Positions 1 through 7,638 are shown, counted from the stretch's first letter. The stretch: 38,538 nt of DNA from Candidatus Prevotella equi (GCA_018065145.1 JAGHTW010000084.1:1-38538), one strand, 5' to 3'. Notes: generated by a model from the sequence alone, not told the origin. Numbers and translations are program-made.

Positions 1-46
1 TTCCCCATCTCATCATTCTAGATTGCATCTCGCCCCGCCCAAAAAC

Positions 47-100
47 AAAAAAGCAATCTGTAAGCATTTCATCCCTTTTGCTTACAGATTGCTTTTTTAT
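47..100. repeat. 54-base palindromic direct repeat, left copy
   Basis: A perfect hairpin with 19-base arms, AAAAAAGCAATCTGTAAGC at 47-65 and its exact reverse complement at 80-98, separated by a 14-base loop. The 54 bases 47-100 are identical to 8282-8335 and diverge immediately outside on both sides. With an A-run on one side and a T-run on the other, the element has the form of a bidirectional Rho-independent terminator. It could equally be a dispersed genomic repeat or the recombination border of the island between the two copies. Confidence 0.9.
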
Positions 101-395
101 GTTAGAGACTTCATCATCTGCTTCGCCTGGTTATGCTCCAGTTCCAGCAGACAAACCTCCTAAGAAGGAACGTAAGAAGAGGGAGAAACGACCGCCTACT
201 ACCGAGCCATGGAAGCGTTTCTCATGTGAATGCAGCGTTGCCCAGACTGATAAACTGCACAATATCTGTAGCAAAGAGTGTGTTTCCCTTCGGTCACTCG
301 TTGAGAAGATGTTCCGAGATGGCATCCGTTCCTATGAGCGCAAGCATGGTGTTGCGGAGAGTAAATCTAAGCGCACTGCGGAGGATTTGTATTGA
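99..395 (+). CDS. Uncharacterised small basic protein next to the left repeat
   Basis: About 98 residues from the ATG at 99, which overlaps the end of the left palindromic repeat, so there is no room for a normal ribosome-binding site. The frame is open upstream to the window edge, through the repeat, so the gene may be the truncated or fused remainder of something longer. The N-terminal part is proline- and lysine-rich (PPKKERKKREKRPP). The second half has a segment (SLRSLVEKMFRDGIRSYE) that resembles the helical part of small DNA-binding or mobilisation-type proteins of Bacteroidota elements, such as DUF3408-like ones. That resemblance is weak and no function is assigned. The plus-strand orientation is opposite to the long operon that follows. 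Confidence 0.45.
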   Translation: MLETSSSASPGYAPVPADKPPKKERKKREKRPPTTEPWKRFSCECSVAQTDKLHNICSKECVSLRSLVEKMFRDGIRSYERKHGVAESKSKRTAEDLY

Positions 396-473
396 TAGTT
401 TGCTCTGCATCTGGCTTTGTCAGGTGTGGAGCTTTTGATTGTCATAGACTCCCCAAGGCAACGTTTTTTCTTA

Positions 474-1082
474 TTATTGATTATCCATCAAATCCCAATG
501 AATTTGATGATCTATTTCTGTAAATTTAGTTGCTTGATGATTTGCTAATACAGCATAACCTTTGATTTCTAGATCTTTGAAATAATCAGCATTCACATAG
601 GAATAATCAGCATGAGGCACTGGTTTATATTTATATGTGAACGGATATTCATTATCAGCAAATAGATTATGTTCTAAGCGATAATACACCTTGTTGTCAT
701 ATTGTATTGCTTCTACTTTTAAATTTGAAGGCCAATATTCATCATCGTTAATAATTTGATTATCTTCGTTCCCTTCTTTCCAATATTTACTACCTTTTTG
801 ATAGAATGGTATATAATGAAAAGCGAGTGGAATATACCAATCACCTTCTTCATATGCTATTACTCTTTTCTCAGAAGGATATTGACCAGGATAGACAATA
901 TTAAATTTATCCCATATATTTTGCCCTTACTTCAAAATCAAAAGTTCAAAGGATATATGATTGTCATTTTGAATAGCAAAAATATAAAGTCCAGATGCGT
1001 GGGCATTAACATTACCGTTTAGCATTAGAACCCATTTTTTATATCCATAACCAATCACTTGTGTATTTGTGTCTTTTTCCAT
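474..1082 (-). pseudogene. Unknown gene interrupted by an in-frame stop codon
   Basis: Reading on the minus strand from the ATG at 1080-1082, a 51-codon segment ends ...SFELLILK at a TAA (927-929). The same frame then runs on without another stop for about 150 codons (GQNIWDKFNIVYPGQYPSEK...) to the stop at 474. The single TAA between two well-behaved halves looks like a nonsense change, for example GAA to TAA, in a roughly 200-residue protein. The product is rich in Tyr, Asn and Asp and has no recognisable domain. No signal peptide is visible at this start, unlike the exported proteins just upstream. It lies 39 bases downstream of the next gene on the same strand and is the last gene of the island's minus-strand run. 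The alternative is a short 51-residue protein plus an untranslated tail, or a sequencing error. Confidence 0.6.
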
Positions 1083-1121
1083 TTGTTTGTATCGGTCTGA
1101 AGTAGTTTTCTTCTTAGATAT

Positions 1122-1679
1122 TTATAAGTCAGAATCTTCCGATTCTTCATTTTTCTCTCCATTCGCAGAATCATAATATTCAATATGAATGAAGTAGTCA
1201 TACTCGGGATTTGTTACATTGAGGGTGATGACACCTATTTCATTGAAAAAACATTCTCCCAATTCTGGAATCTTCTCCATCATATGATATTCAAATGTAG
1301 CAAAACCGTTGTCATCCTCACCGACATTTCCTCCATACTTATTAAAAAGACGGCTTGTTAAATCATTGGATATAGATTTTGCTCTTGAAGTGTCAGACTG
1401 TCTAACTACAGCTTTGGCAGAATATACATTCTTACTTTTCTTTTCATAAAAAACGACAATAGTTGCATCATATCCACAAAAATCTCCATTGTACATTCTT
1501 ATTCCTACTGGTGTTACAGCGTTAGCCCCTTTGTCAGGTCTTAATCCTTTTGAGAGAAGCTTTTGATGAAAGGAATTAATGTTTCCATCCAATGGTATTC
1601 CCATAAACTTCATGTGTTGCTGAGAGAATGTCAACAAACTGATACCCAGAAACATCATTAACAATGTTATTTTTTTCAT
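1122..1679 (-). CDS. Secreted protein, KFMGIP paralogue 1
   Basis: 185 residues with a clear N-terminal signal peptide (MKKITLLMMFLGISLLTFSQ). The mature start carries HMKFMGIPLDGNINSFHQKL. The same KFMGI(P/S)-x(7-8)-F-x(3)-L pattern occurs at the same place in the products of 1722-2282 and 3113-3682, so the three are paralogues. The rest is predicted mixed alpha/beta with an acidic tail (NEESEDSDL). No lipobox is visible, so a periplasmic or surface-secreted location is inferred. I know this motif as recurrent in uncharacterised Bacteroidota exported proteins but know of no function. It is 42 bases downstream of paralogue 2 and probably cotranscribed with it. Confidence 0.75.
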   Translation of the reverse strand: MKKITLLMMFLGISLLTFSQQHMKFMGIPLDGNINSFHQKLLSKGLRPDKGANAVTPVGIRMYNGDFCGYDATIVVFYEKKSKNVYSAKAVVRQSDTSRAKSISNDLTSRLFNKYGGNVGEDDNGFATFEYHMMEKIPELGECFFNEIGVITLNVTNPEYDYFIHIEYYDSANGEKNEESEDSDL

Positions 1680-1721
1680 AGCTGATGAGTTTAATGTGAA
1701 CTGAATTGTTTTATAAAAGAA

Positions 1722-2282
1722 TTATATGTCCTGCTTAGCTTTTCTCCTTTTATTGCTTTCTTCCTTAAATTGAATATCGTATTCTAAATTACTTTTGTAC
1801 TCTATTCCTACATAAACAGGTTTTGAGTTGTTATAATGTATACGAATTGTACCAGTTTTTAATTTCCAGTAAGTCTCTACATTATTACTTACAACTTGTA
1901 CAATTCTTGTATCTGTTGGTTTCCCGTATTTTGAAGTTATATCCATAATTAACTCATGAATCATTATATTATATTGATCCATTGAATAGTCATAACAATC
2001 CTGGGTAACGTATGCAGATGTTATCTTTCCATTACTTTTATAATCAAAAAGTGTTATTTTGCATTGCTTTAATTCCCAGAAACTTCCATGAAAATCCCAT
2101 TTCTTTTGCCCAGGAGCAAATGTCTCTTCTGAAACGAATTTACAATTTTTCTTTGCTAGAGCTTGTTTGAAGACGGTGGCAGTTGATCCAAATGAAATTC
2201 CCATGAATTTCATTTGGGTCTGTGACGATGCTACCATAAAGTAACATAACAAAGCAGCTACAATTAACAATCTATTTCTCAT
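1722..2282 (-). CDS. Secreted protein, KFMGIP paralogue 2
   Basis: 186 residues. A signal peptide (MRNRLLIVAALLCYFMVASS) is followed by QMKFMGISFGSTATVFKQAL, aligning with the mature starts of the products of 1122-1679 and 3113-3682. Here the Pro of KFMGIP is Ser. Like its relatives it has a run containing a Phe-Tyr/Asp-rich strand (KITLFDYKSNGKITSAYVT) and a central helix with SKYGKP, matching NKYGGN in paralogue 1. The C-terminus is basic (KEESNKRRKAKQDI) where paralogue 1 is acidic. Function unknown. It lies 119 bases downstream of the 223-residue gene, the widest gap in this run. Confidence 0.75.
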   Translation of the reverse strand: MRNRLLIVAALLCYFMVASSQTQMKFMGISFGSTATVFKQALAKKNCKFVSEETFAPGQKKWDFHGSFWELKQCKITLFDYKSNGKITSAYVTQDCYDYSMDQYNIMIHELIMDITSKYGKPTDTRIVQVVSNNVETYWKLKTGTIRIHYNNSKPVYVGIEYKSNLEYDIQFKEESNKRRKAKQDI

Positions 2283-2401
2283 AACAATTGTATTTTGAAT
2301 TAATATGAAACTGGTCTTACGGAAGTTCCATCAGCCCTTCCTACAACATCTAAACTTTTATATCAAATATTTTTTTATGCCTATGATTTTTAATCAAATA
2401 A

Positions 2402-3073
2402 CTACCATTTTGTATCAGAACCTATCCTTGACTCTACCTTCTTTATCGCATGATAGACAAACTTTGAGGAGTCATCTTTATAATTCAAAAATTGACATGT
2501 ACCATCAGACGTAAGATGTGTCATTATAGGTTTCATCTTCTTTGAAAAAGGGTCAATATGATAAATTTTGTAACTTACAAAACCTGTCCAATCATAAGGA
2601 CGAGTGTTCTTTACCATTGTCATCTTGAAATTATCTTTTTTATATTGATAAATTTCTATGTATTGACAGGAGCATAACAGAGATTTCTCCCATCCAAAAC
2701 TTTTTAGTATTGGATCAACAATATCAACCATATCAGTATTATCAACAGATGGAGAACCATATCCACCTCGTTCAATAACATCAATAAAAATGCAAAATGT
2801 TTTAATTAATTTTAGTGAATTGTTATAATAGGGAATGTCTCCGTGTTGATTATAATTCCAGGCTGCATCTCTCATTTCTTCCCCAACATTTTTCTGCTGA
2901 TCGAGCAAAGCTTTTACCTTTACAGTGTTATCGTGATGAAATGGATTATCCAAGAAACTCCCTAACGTGTTTGTTACCAATTCACAATATTGTTTAGTTT
3001 GAAAAGATTGTGAATGAATGTTTAATGCGTTTATAAACAATAGAGCAATGAATATTAAAGCAAATCGTTTCAT
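2402..3073 (-). CDS. Secreted protein of unknown function
   Basis: 223 residues beginning with a signal peptide (MKRFALIFIALLFINALNIH) and a likely signal peptidase I site after HSQS. It lacks the KFMGIP motif of its neighbours. The mature part has several Cys (a CSC pair near residue 135), a Gly-rich loop (ERGGYGSPS) and otherwise no domain I recognise. It sits between KFMGIP paralogues 2 and 3 on the same strand with a 39-base gap upstream, so it is likely part of the same transcript. Its role may be linked to the paralogues, but that is inference from position only. Confidence 0.7.
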   Translation of the reverse strand: MKRFALIFIALLFINALNIHSQSFQTKQYCELVTNTLGSFLDNPFHHDNTVKVKALLDQQKNVGEEMRDAAWNYNQHGDIPYYNNSLKLIKTFCIFIDVIERGGYGSPSVDNTDMVDIVDPILKSFGWEKSLLCSCQYIEIYQYKKDNFKMTMVKNTRPYDWTGFVSYKIYHIDPFSKKMKPIMTHLTSDGTCQFLNYKDDSSKFVYHAIKKVESRIGSDTKW

Positions 3074-3112
3074 GTAATATTTTTTTCAGTTTATAATAGT
3101 TTAAGTTGCATA

Positions 3113-3682
3113 TTAAACATCAAGTTCTTTTCCCATTTCATTCAAGGCACATAGCATGAAATCTTTATAAAATATAGTTAATTCATAGCATGATTCTGTT
3201 TCAGAATAGGAAACGTCAATGGAAATCCTTCCAACAGGAATAACATCTTCTTCGTCTTTGCTGTTGTATATGTTATATTCACATGGTAACTTGATTGAAG
3301 AATTTTCGTCTAAATAATGATAGTTATAGAAATATTTATTTTCTATAATTTCTTGAATTTTGTTTCCTAATCGTTGCAAATAGTCTTTTGATGATCCTTT
3401 TATCTGAACCGCAACAGTATATACATTTCGCAATTCTTTAGGCTTCTCATACAGAACAAATACTTTAGACCTCTCGTCAAAAAAATATCCCTCAAATACT
3501 CTTGTTCCGAGGTCGTAGTATTCGTTATCTGGGCTTATTGTAAAACCTTTATTTTTAAGGGCTCTAGAAAATGATTCAATATTCTGTCCCATTGGTATTC
3601 CCATAAATTTAAAATATTTCAATTCTGCCGATACTGTCATAGACAACATGAAGCAAATTATTAGTATGCAAAATTTCTTCAT
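3113..3682 (-). CDS. Secreted protein, KFMGIP paralogue 3
   Basis: 189 residues. A signal peptide (MKKFCILIICFMLSMTVSAE) is followed by YFKFMGIPMGQNIESFSRAL, the family motif shared with the products of 1122-1679 and 1722-2282. The middle part again carries an exported-protein-like strand (KVFVLYEKPKELRNVYTVAV) that matches VVFYEKKSKNVYSAKAVV in paralogue 1. This supports common ancestry along the whole length rather than only at the motif. Function unknown. It lies 49 bases downstream of the zinc-ribbon-repeat lipoprotein gene. Confidence 0.75.
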   Translation of the reverse strand: MKKFCILIICFMLSMTVSAELKYFKFMGIPMGQNIESFSRALKNKGFTISPDNEYYDLGTRVFEGYFFDERSKVFVLYEKPKELRNVYTVAVQIKGSSKDYLQRLGNKIQEIIENKYFYNYHYLDENSSIKLPCEYNIYNSKDEEDVIPVGRISIDVSYSETESCYELTIFYKDFMLCALNEMGKELDV

Positions 3683-3731
3683 AACTATTAAATATTTAAG
3701 AAGTCAAATTAATAATCTTCAATATTATTTT

Positions 3732-4283
3732 CTACTTTAGGATTTTTCCTTCACCTTCACATTCAGTGCAAGTGACTTTTATTTTACCATGTCCTTCACA
3801 CTCTTCACATTCTGTACGACCTTCACCATCGCAATCATCGCAGTCTTCATAACCTTGATGAAAGCAATATGAACATTCGTCATAACCTTTTCCCCAACAT
3901 GTAGTACACTCCTTGTACCCTTTACCATTGCAAGAAGAACAAGCTTCTTCTTCATCGTAAAGGTTGACACCAGAACCGTGACACGAACTACATTTTTCTC
4001 GGCCATTACCATAGCACCATGTGCATTTTTTCTTTCCTTTTCCAAAACACATTGTGCATTCCTCCCTTCCTGTACCATCGCAGTTGTCACATTCTACTGC
4101 ACCTTCTCCATCGCATTCGCCACAAGTCTTTACAAAAAAACCTCTTCCTTCACATGTTTCGCACATTTCACTATCAGGATCATCTTCTTCAATAGCATCG
4201 GTATTTCCTTTCTTGTTTGATGCACAAGAACATAATATAGATAGGAAAGTGGACAGATATAATATTTTTGTATATGACTTCAT
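3732..4283 (-). CDS. Cysteine-rich lipoprotein with twelve CxxCxGxG repeats
   Basis: 183 residues. The start MKSYTKILYLSTFLSILCSC ends in a lipobox-like LCSC, so a lipid-anchored envelope protein is predicted. After an acidic linker, residues of about 40-180 are twelve consecutive CxxCxGxG-type motifs (CETCEGRG, CGECDGEG, CDNCDGTG, CTMCFGKG and so on; the ninth is the variant CSYCFHQG). This is the zinc-binding repeat of the DnaJ cysteine-rich domain, but DnaJ has four such motifs and there is no J domain here. Twenty-four cysteines could bind up to six metal ions if paired as in DnaJ. Between repeats 6 and 7 is an acidic spacer (VNLYDEEEA). The 3-base gap to the upstream gene implies translational coupling. 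Possible roles include a periplasmic chaperone-like or metal-binding protein, both inferred. Confidence 0.8.
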   Translation of the reverse strand: MKSYTKILYLSTFLSILCSCASNKKGNTDAIEEDDPDSEMCETCEGRGFFVKTCGECDGEGAVECDNCDGTGREECTMCFGKGKKKCTWCYGNGREKCSSCHGSGVNLYDEEEACSSCNGKGYKECTTCWGKGYDECSYCFHQGYEDCDDCDGEGRTECEECEGHGKIKVTCTECEGEGKILK

Positions 4284-4286
4284 AAT

Positions 4287-4943
4287 TTATTTGAAAACAA
4301 AGGTTTTTTCTATTTGATTTTTAATTTTTGCCCAATCCTGTGCCTCACTCTGATGATAAGAGAAAGATATTTGACACAACTCATTGTGATTGAAAAGCAT
4401 ATATTGGTAAACAACTACTGGTGGGGCATTTTTCCATCCAGTTCTTAGATAGCAGAAATAGTAGCCAGGATAACCGTTTACTGATATTACATCAAATCCA
4501 AGCACTTTGATTATTTTTAGGTTGACCTTCTTTGCTTCTTTTTCTGCTTCTGCTAACTGTTCATCCCAGAACTCTTCATCCACAGAAAATTCTTCATATC
4601 TAGCAGGGACATCACCCGGGTCAGTTTCTGCATAAATAGTTATCACTCTACAGTACTTTTCAAAAACTTGCTTTGAAGAAGGAGCATTCAATCCTTTTTG
4701 CTGCCAAACCACTCGATCTGATACATCAGTCTTTGAAATACTTGCATTTTTTCCTCCATTAGAATAGCTTACATATGACAATTGTACATTATCGTCCAGT
4801 TGCACTTCCAACGTTGAGGGCAGTGTAAAACTAAATTTATTCTTGTAGTTGTAAGTGATGTTGTCTTGCGCATAACCGCTTATAGACGCAAGGCTTAATA
4901 ATGTCACTAAGAACAATCTATGTATAGATGCTATTCTACTCAT
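4287..4943 (-). CDS. Exported protein of unknown function
   Basis: 218 residues from the ATG at 4943, chosen because it gives a normal signal peptide (MSRIASIHRLFLVTLLSLAS, cleavage after GYAQ) and a 43-base gap to the upstream gene. The frame is open to 5033, which would overlap the upstream gene and bury the signal peptide. The mature protein begins with an amphipathic beta-rich segment (NKFSFTLPSTLEVQ) and ends in ...WAKIKNQIEKTFVFK. This layout resembles small secreted proteins that bind or protect an envelope component, for example PsbP/MOG1-like folds. That resemblance is only by pattern. It is 3 bases upstream of the CxxC-repeat lipoprotein, so the two are probably translated together. 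Confidence 0.7.
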   Translation of the reverse strand: MSRIASIHRLFLVTLLSLASISGYAQDNITYNYKNKFSFTLPSTLEVQLDDNVQLSYVSYSNGGKNASISKTDVSDRVVWQQKGLNAPSSKQVFEKYCRVITIYAETDPGDVPARYEEFSVDEEFWDEQLAEAEKEAKKVNLKIIKVLGFDVISVNGYPGYYFCYLRTGWKNAPPVVVYQYMLFNHNELCQISFSYHQSEAQDWAKIKNQIEKTFVFK

Positions 4944-4986
4944 ACACTTTTCAACATTACGAACAACATTGGCAATCTTATAAGAT

Positions 4987-5370
4987 TTATTTTTTGAGTC
5001 TAATTTGCAGATTAAGTTTGATATACGTCTCACCTGATTCTTGATACAGTGAGCCTAATCCATAACGGCTACGACTTGCACGTTCAAATCGAGTGTTGTT
5101 GTAAAGATAATCTTCTACGTCATTCCTGTTATAGAAGTGATAGCAAACGAGTTCACCGTCCCTCTTTACTACAAGGTAGCCACCATTGGCATCGTACTGT
5201 CCAGTCCATTCTTTGGCTGGAGTCATACCAAGGGCAGCATCAAGAAGCAAAACCTTCATTTTGTGAGCATAGAAAGCCTCTATATTTGCTCCATTGAATT
5301 TGAAAGGATTGCTTTCGGCAACCTTCTCAACAGCAGTTTTGATTGCCGATGTAGAACCAGGCATACTCAC
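4987..5370 (-). pseudogene. C-terminal fragment of an HpaII-type restriction endonuclease
   Basis: 127 residues from a GTG at 5370 (a second possible start is the ATG at 5364). The segment from FYAHKMKVLLLDAALGM through ANGGYLVVKRDGELVCYHFY, NRNDVEDYLYNNTRFE and the final YIKLNLQIRL is the pattern I know from the C-terminal third of HpaII-family type II restriction enzymes. Those are about 350 residues long and cut CCGG, so two thirds are missing here. The GTG overlaps the stop of the KilA-N gene (GTGA), and the frame further upstream is only the shifted KilA-N gene. No cognate cytosine methyltransferase is present in the window, consistent with a non-functional remnant. A reused, independently translated C-terminal domain is the alternative. 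Confidence 0.65.
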
Positions 5371-6170
5371 TGAAGCAATTTCCTTCCTCCCGTATCTTCT
5401 AGCACCTGCATTTGATGTATAGCTATCTTGTTGAGTTTGATAAGACGTTCATGCTGCGGTACACCTTGTTCAATGAACACCGCATTGAGGTTCTCCATAT
5501 TCGAGAGACAGATCAGTTCGTTGATGCTGGCATAATCACGTATATTTCCTTTCTTGTCAGGGTTTGCATCGCGCCATTGCTTAGCCGTAATGCCGAACAT
5601 CGCCACATTGAGCACATCTGCTTCATCAGCATATTTCAAAGCAGCAACTTCTCTGCTTACCTCTTGCGGCAACAAATGCTCTTTTATGGCATCGGTGTGG
5701 ATGCGGTAGTTGATCTTCGAGAGTTCACGTTTTGCCGACCAACCAAGTTGAGCTTGCTCTGCAGATTTAAGTCGTTCATAATCCTTGATGAGATAAACTT
5801 TGAATTCAGGACTTATCCACATTGCAAATTCAAAGGCAATGTCCTTATGGGCATACGTACCTCCGTATCGGCCAGCCTTGGCTTGAAGGCCAATTGCATT
5901 TGTCTTGGCAGCAAATTCCTTGACACTGATCTTGAAACTGTTTAATCCCGACTGATTTCTAATTGTGGCGAATTCGCCATAATTAAAATCTGGATTATGA
6001 ACTCTTTCCCACACACCAAGAAACTCCATGGTATTGCGGTTTCGAAGCCAATCGGTTACAAAGAAATCACCATCCTTTGCTTTCAGCATATCTGTCAAGC
6101 AGATATAATCTTCACCACCCATCTGGGAAACAGTGATTTCTGTATTTTGTACTATTATTTTCTTTGCCAT
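5367..6170 (-). CDS. KilA-N domain protein
   Basis: 267 residues. An N-terminal KilA-N domain (about 5-120) is recognisable from YICLTDMLKAK, the WLRNRNTMEFLGVWE segment, TNAIGLQAKAGRYGGTYAHK and DIAFEFAMWISPEFKVYLIK. The C-terminal half carries the accessory region usual in bacterial members, ending LIKLNKIAIHQMQVLEDTGG. KilA-N is a DNA-binding fold common in phage antirepressors and large DNA viruses and also found in bacterial accessory islands. Here it is 3 bases downstream of the HNH endonuclease gene and overlaps the restriction-enzyme fragment. It probably binds DNA as part of this defence- or mobile-element-like cassette. Its exact role is unknown. Confidence 0.85.
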   Translation of the reverse strand: MAKKIIVQNTEITVSQMGGEDYICLTDMLKAKDGDFFVTDWLRNRNTMEFLGVWERVHNPDFNYGEFATIRNQSGLNSFKISVKEFAAKTNAIGLQAKAGRYGGTYAHKDIAFEFAMWISPEFKVYLIKDYERLKSAEQAQLGWSAKRELSKINYRIHTDAIKEHLLPQEVSREVAALKYADEADVLNVAMFGITAKQWRDANPDKKGNIRDYASINELICLSNMENLNAVFIEQGVPQHERLIKLNKIAIHQMQVLEDTGGRKLLQ

Positions 6171-6173
6171 ATT

Positions 6174-6935
6174 TTATAATGTATGTAAGAATCTGTCATA
6201 ATGCTGTGCCAAGAAGTCGCGCTCGGGCAAAAAGCGATTAGGCTTGATTATCGGCTGACCATTTACTTTACGGAAAAAGTCTAACTGACGTTCATTGGTA
6301 GCTTCATCTTCCAGTAGTTTATCGGAAATACAGATAACGTAATCAGGTGTTACGCTTATCAGCATCCGGTCGTAAGCACGATGCATAAGTGCATTCATGC
6401 AAAGCCTATTGCTCGGATTCGTTCGGTTTGTTTCATCCTCCTTCCATGACATTATGTGGGCGGCTTCAAGCAAATGAGGTTCGTTGATTCCTGTTATACA
6501 GCATCTTTCAGAGTATGATGATAGTACGGCATTACGGAAGAAAGACTGATTGATGCGCTGCTTAACGATACGTTCTCGCTCTTTACCTTGCGGTAATGTA
6601 TGTGGTTCTATTTCAGCTTCGACCTCAATTGGCTTTTGATGAAGTGTTGCAAGAATTTGTCTTGCGTCATAAGCCAAGTTATCCCAATGTCCGTAATATT
6701 CATTCCAGATGTCTTCATCCAAATGGCTTGTGCCTGCAAGTCCAACAATGCCCAAACGTTTTAATTCGGGATCAAAGGAACCAAAGTTGCCAATCTTCAT
6801 TTTGACGGAATTAACAGTTCTGCCCAACTGGTGCGCAAGACGCTGGATATCCTTATTTGAATTGTTGGCTTTCTGAAACGGAATTCTACAATAAAGGTCA
6901 AGTGCCACTATTTCATGTTCTCGTGTCCAATTCAT
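6174..6935 (-). CDS. HNH endonuclease
   Basis: 253 residues. The N-terminal 90 residues include a helical DNA-binding-like segment (RTVNSVKMKIGNFGSFDPE) typical of this nuclease family. The C-terminal part holds the HNH fold: CCITGI at about 145-150, the catalytic-type His in LEAAHI (160), Asn and His in NALMH (181 and 185), matching the HNH_2-type pattern. It is predicted to cut DNA in the cytoplasm. Its ATG overlaps the stop of the 151-residue gene by four bases, and it is followed at 3 bases by the KilA-N gene, so the three are translationally coupled. Members with this architecture are often annotated as restriction endonucleases, but specificity cannot be read from sequence. Confidence 0.87.
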   Translation of the reverse strand: MNWTREHEIVALDLYCRIPFQKANNSNKDIQRLAHQLGRTVNSVKMKIGNFGSFDPELKRLGIVGLAGTSHLDEDIWNEYYGHWDNLAYDARQILATLHQKPIEVEAEIEPHTLPQGKERERIVKQRINQSFFRNAVLSSYSERCCITGINEPHLLEAAHIMSWKEDETNRTNPSNRLCMNALMHRAYDRMLISVTPDYVICISDKLLEDEATNERQLDFFRKVNGQPIIKPNRFLPERDFLAQHYDRFLHTL

Positions 6936-7387
6936 GCTGCCAACTTTTGTTTTACGATTTGTTTCAAAATATCTTCGAGTGCTGGTTTCTCGTAATCTGT
7001 CAAGTCTTCCCAGGCAAAAACTTTATATGAGTCCTCGCCTCTTTCCCAATCGTGTACATTGTTTGATTCAAACAGAGGATTACCTTCTGTATCAATTGAG
7101 AGATAGCGCAATTCATTGTAACCGATTCCGAAATTATGTGGGTCGAACTCGCTGACATCGACTTCTTTAGATAATAATGACAACATCATAGTCACGTTAC
7201 TTTTACGAAAAGCATCGATTTCTTTCTCGACTCCCCCAGCAAATAAAGTTGTGGAGTCAAGATATTTTCTTATATCGGTTGCCAATTTAATAATTTGACT
7301 TTCATACTCTTCCCCAAAGATCTGCACCTTATCAGCGCGTTTTTTGCAGAAATCAAATAATGAGAATGTAGATTCTATCTTTTTCAT
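6932..7387 (-). CDS. Unknown 151-residue protein in the XRE-HNH operon
   Basis: 151 residues, acidic, with no signal peptide or membrane segment, so cytoplasmic. It begins with a helical region (residues about 1-75) and has a C-terminal stretch with several aromatic and acidic residues (NNVHDWERGEDSYKVFAWED). No domain is recognised. The gene is 9 bases downstream of the XRE regulator and overlaps the HNH nuclease start by four bases (ATGA), the tight packing expected of a functional partner such as a nuclease modulator or immunity-like protein. That role is inference from context only. Confidence 0.7.
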   Translation of the reverse strand: MKKIESTFSLFDFCKKRADKVQIFGEEYESQIIKLATDIRKYLDSTTLFAGGVEKEIDAFRKSNVTMMLSLLSKEVDVSEFDPHNFGIGYNELRYLSIDTEGNPLFESNNVHDWERGEDSYKVFAWEDLTDYEKPALEDILKQIVKQKLAA

Positions 7388-7396
7388 CAGGATTCA

Positions 7397-7618
7397 CTAT
7401 ACGTTTGAGTTTGGAACTCGAATAAGTTCTTGAACCTCCACATCTAAGATACTTGCTATCTTTATGAGAGTTTCAAGATTTGGTTGTGCGTTGTTTGTAC
7501 ACCATTTTGATGTAGTTGCTTCGTCTTTACCTAACTGTTCAGCAAGCCAACGGTTGGTCTTTTTCTTTTCAACGAGAACCCGCTTTATTCTGTTCAAGTC
7601 CTTTGCTTCTTTTTCCAT
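7397..7618 (-). CDS. XRE-family helix-turn-helix regulator
   Basis: 73 residues, essentially one HTH domain. The region from NRWLAEQLGKDEATTSKWCT through NLETLIKIASILDVEVQELI is a classic five-helix XRE/Cro fold. This size and sequence class is common in Bacteroidota as the first gene of restriction-modification or related cassettes, where it controls its own operon. It is the first gene of the minus-strand run and sits just downstream of a good promoter at 7639-7670. Autoregulation is inferred. Confidence 0.9.
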   Translation of the reverse strand: MEKEAKDLNRIKRVLVEKKKTNRWLAEQLGKDEATTSKWCTNNAQPNLETLIKIASILDVEVQELIRVPNSNV

Positions 7619-7638
7619 ATATTATAAATAATGTAGCA

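Noticed and set aside
3978..4317. Plus-strand open frames opposite the CxxC-repeat lipoprotein
   Set aside because: They are mirror frames produced by the repetitive coding of the lipoprotein; no start signal or recognisable product.
5412..5945. 177-codon plus-strand frame opposite the KilA-N gene
   Set aside because: It is the antisense of a well-supported KilA-N protein and shows no domain of its own.
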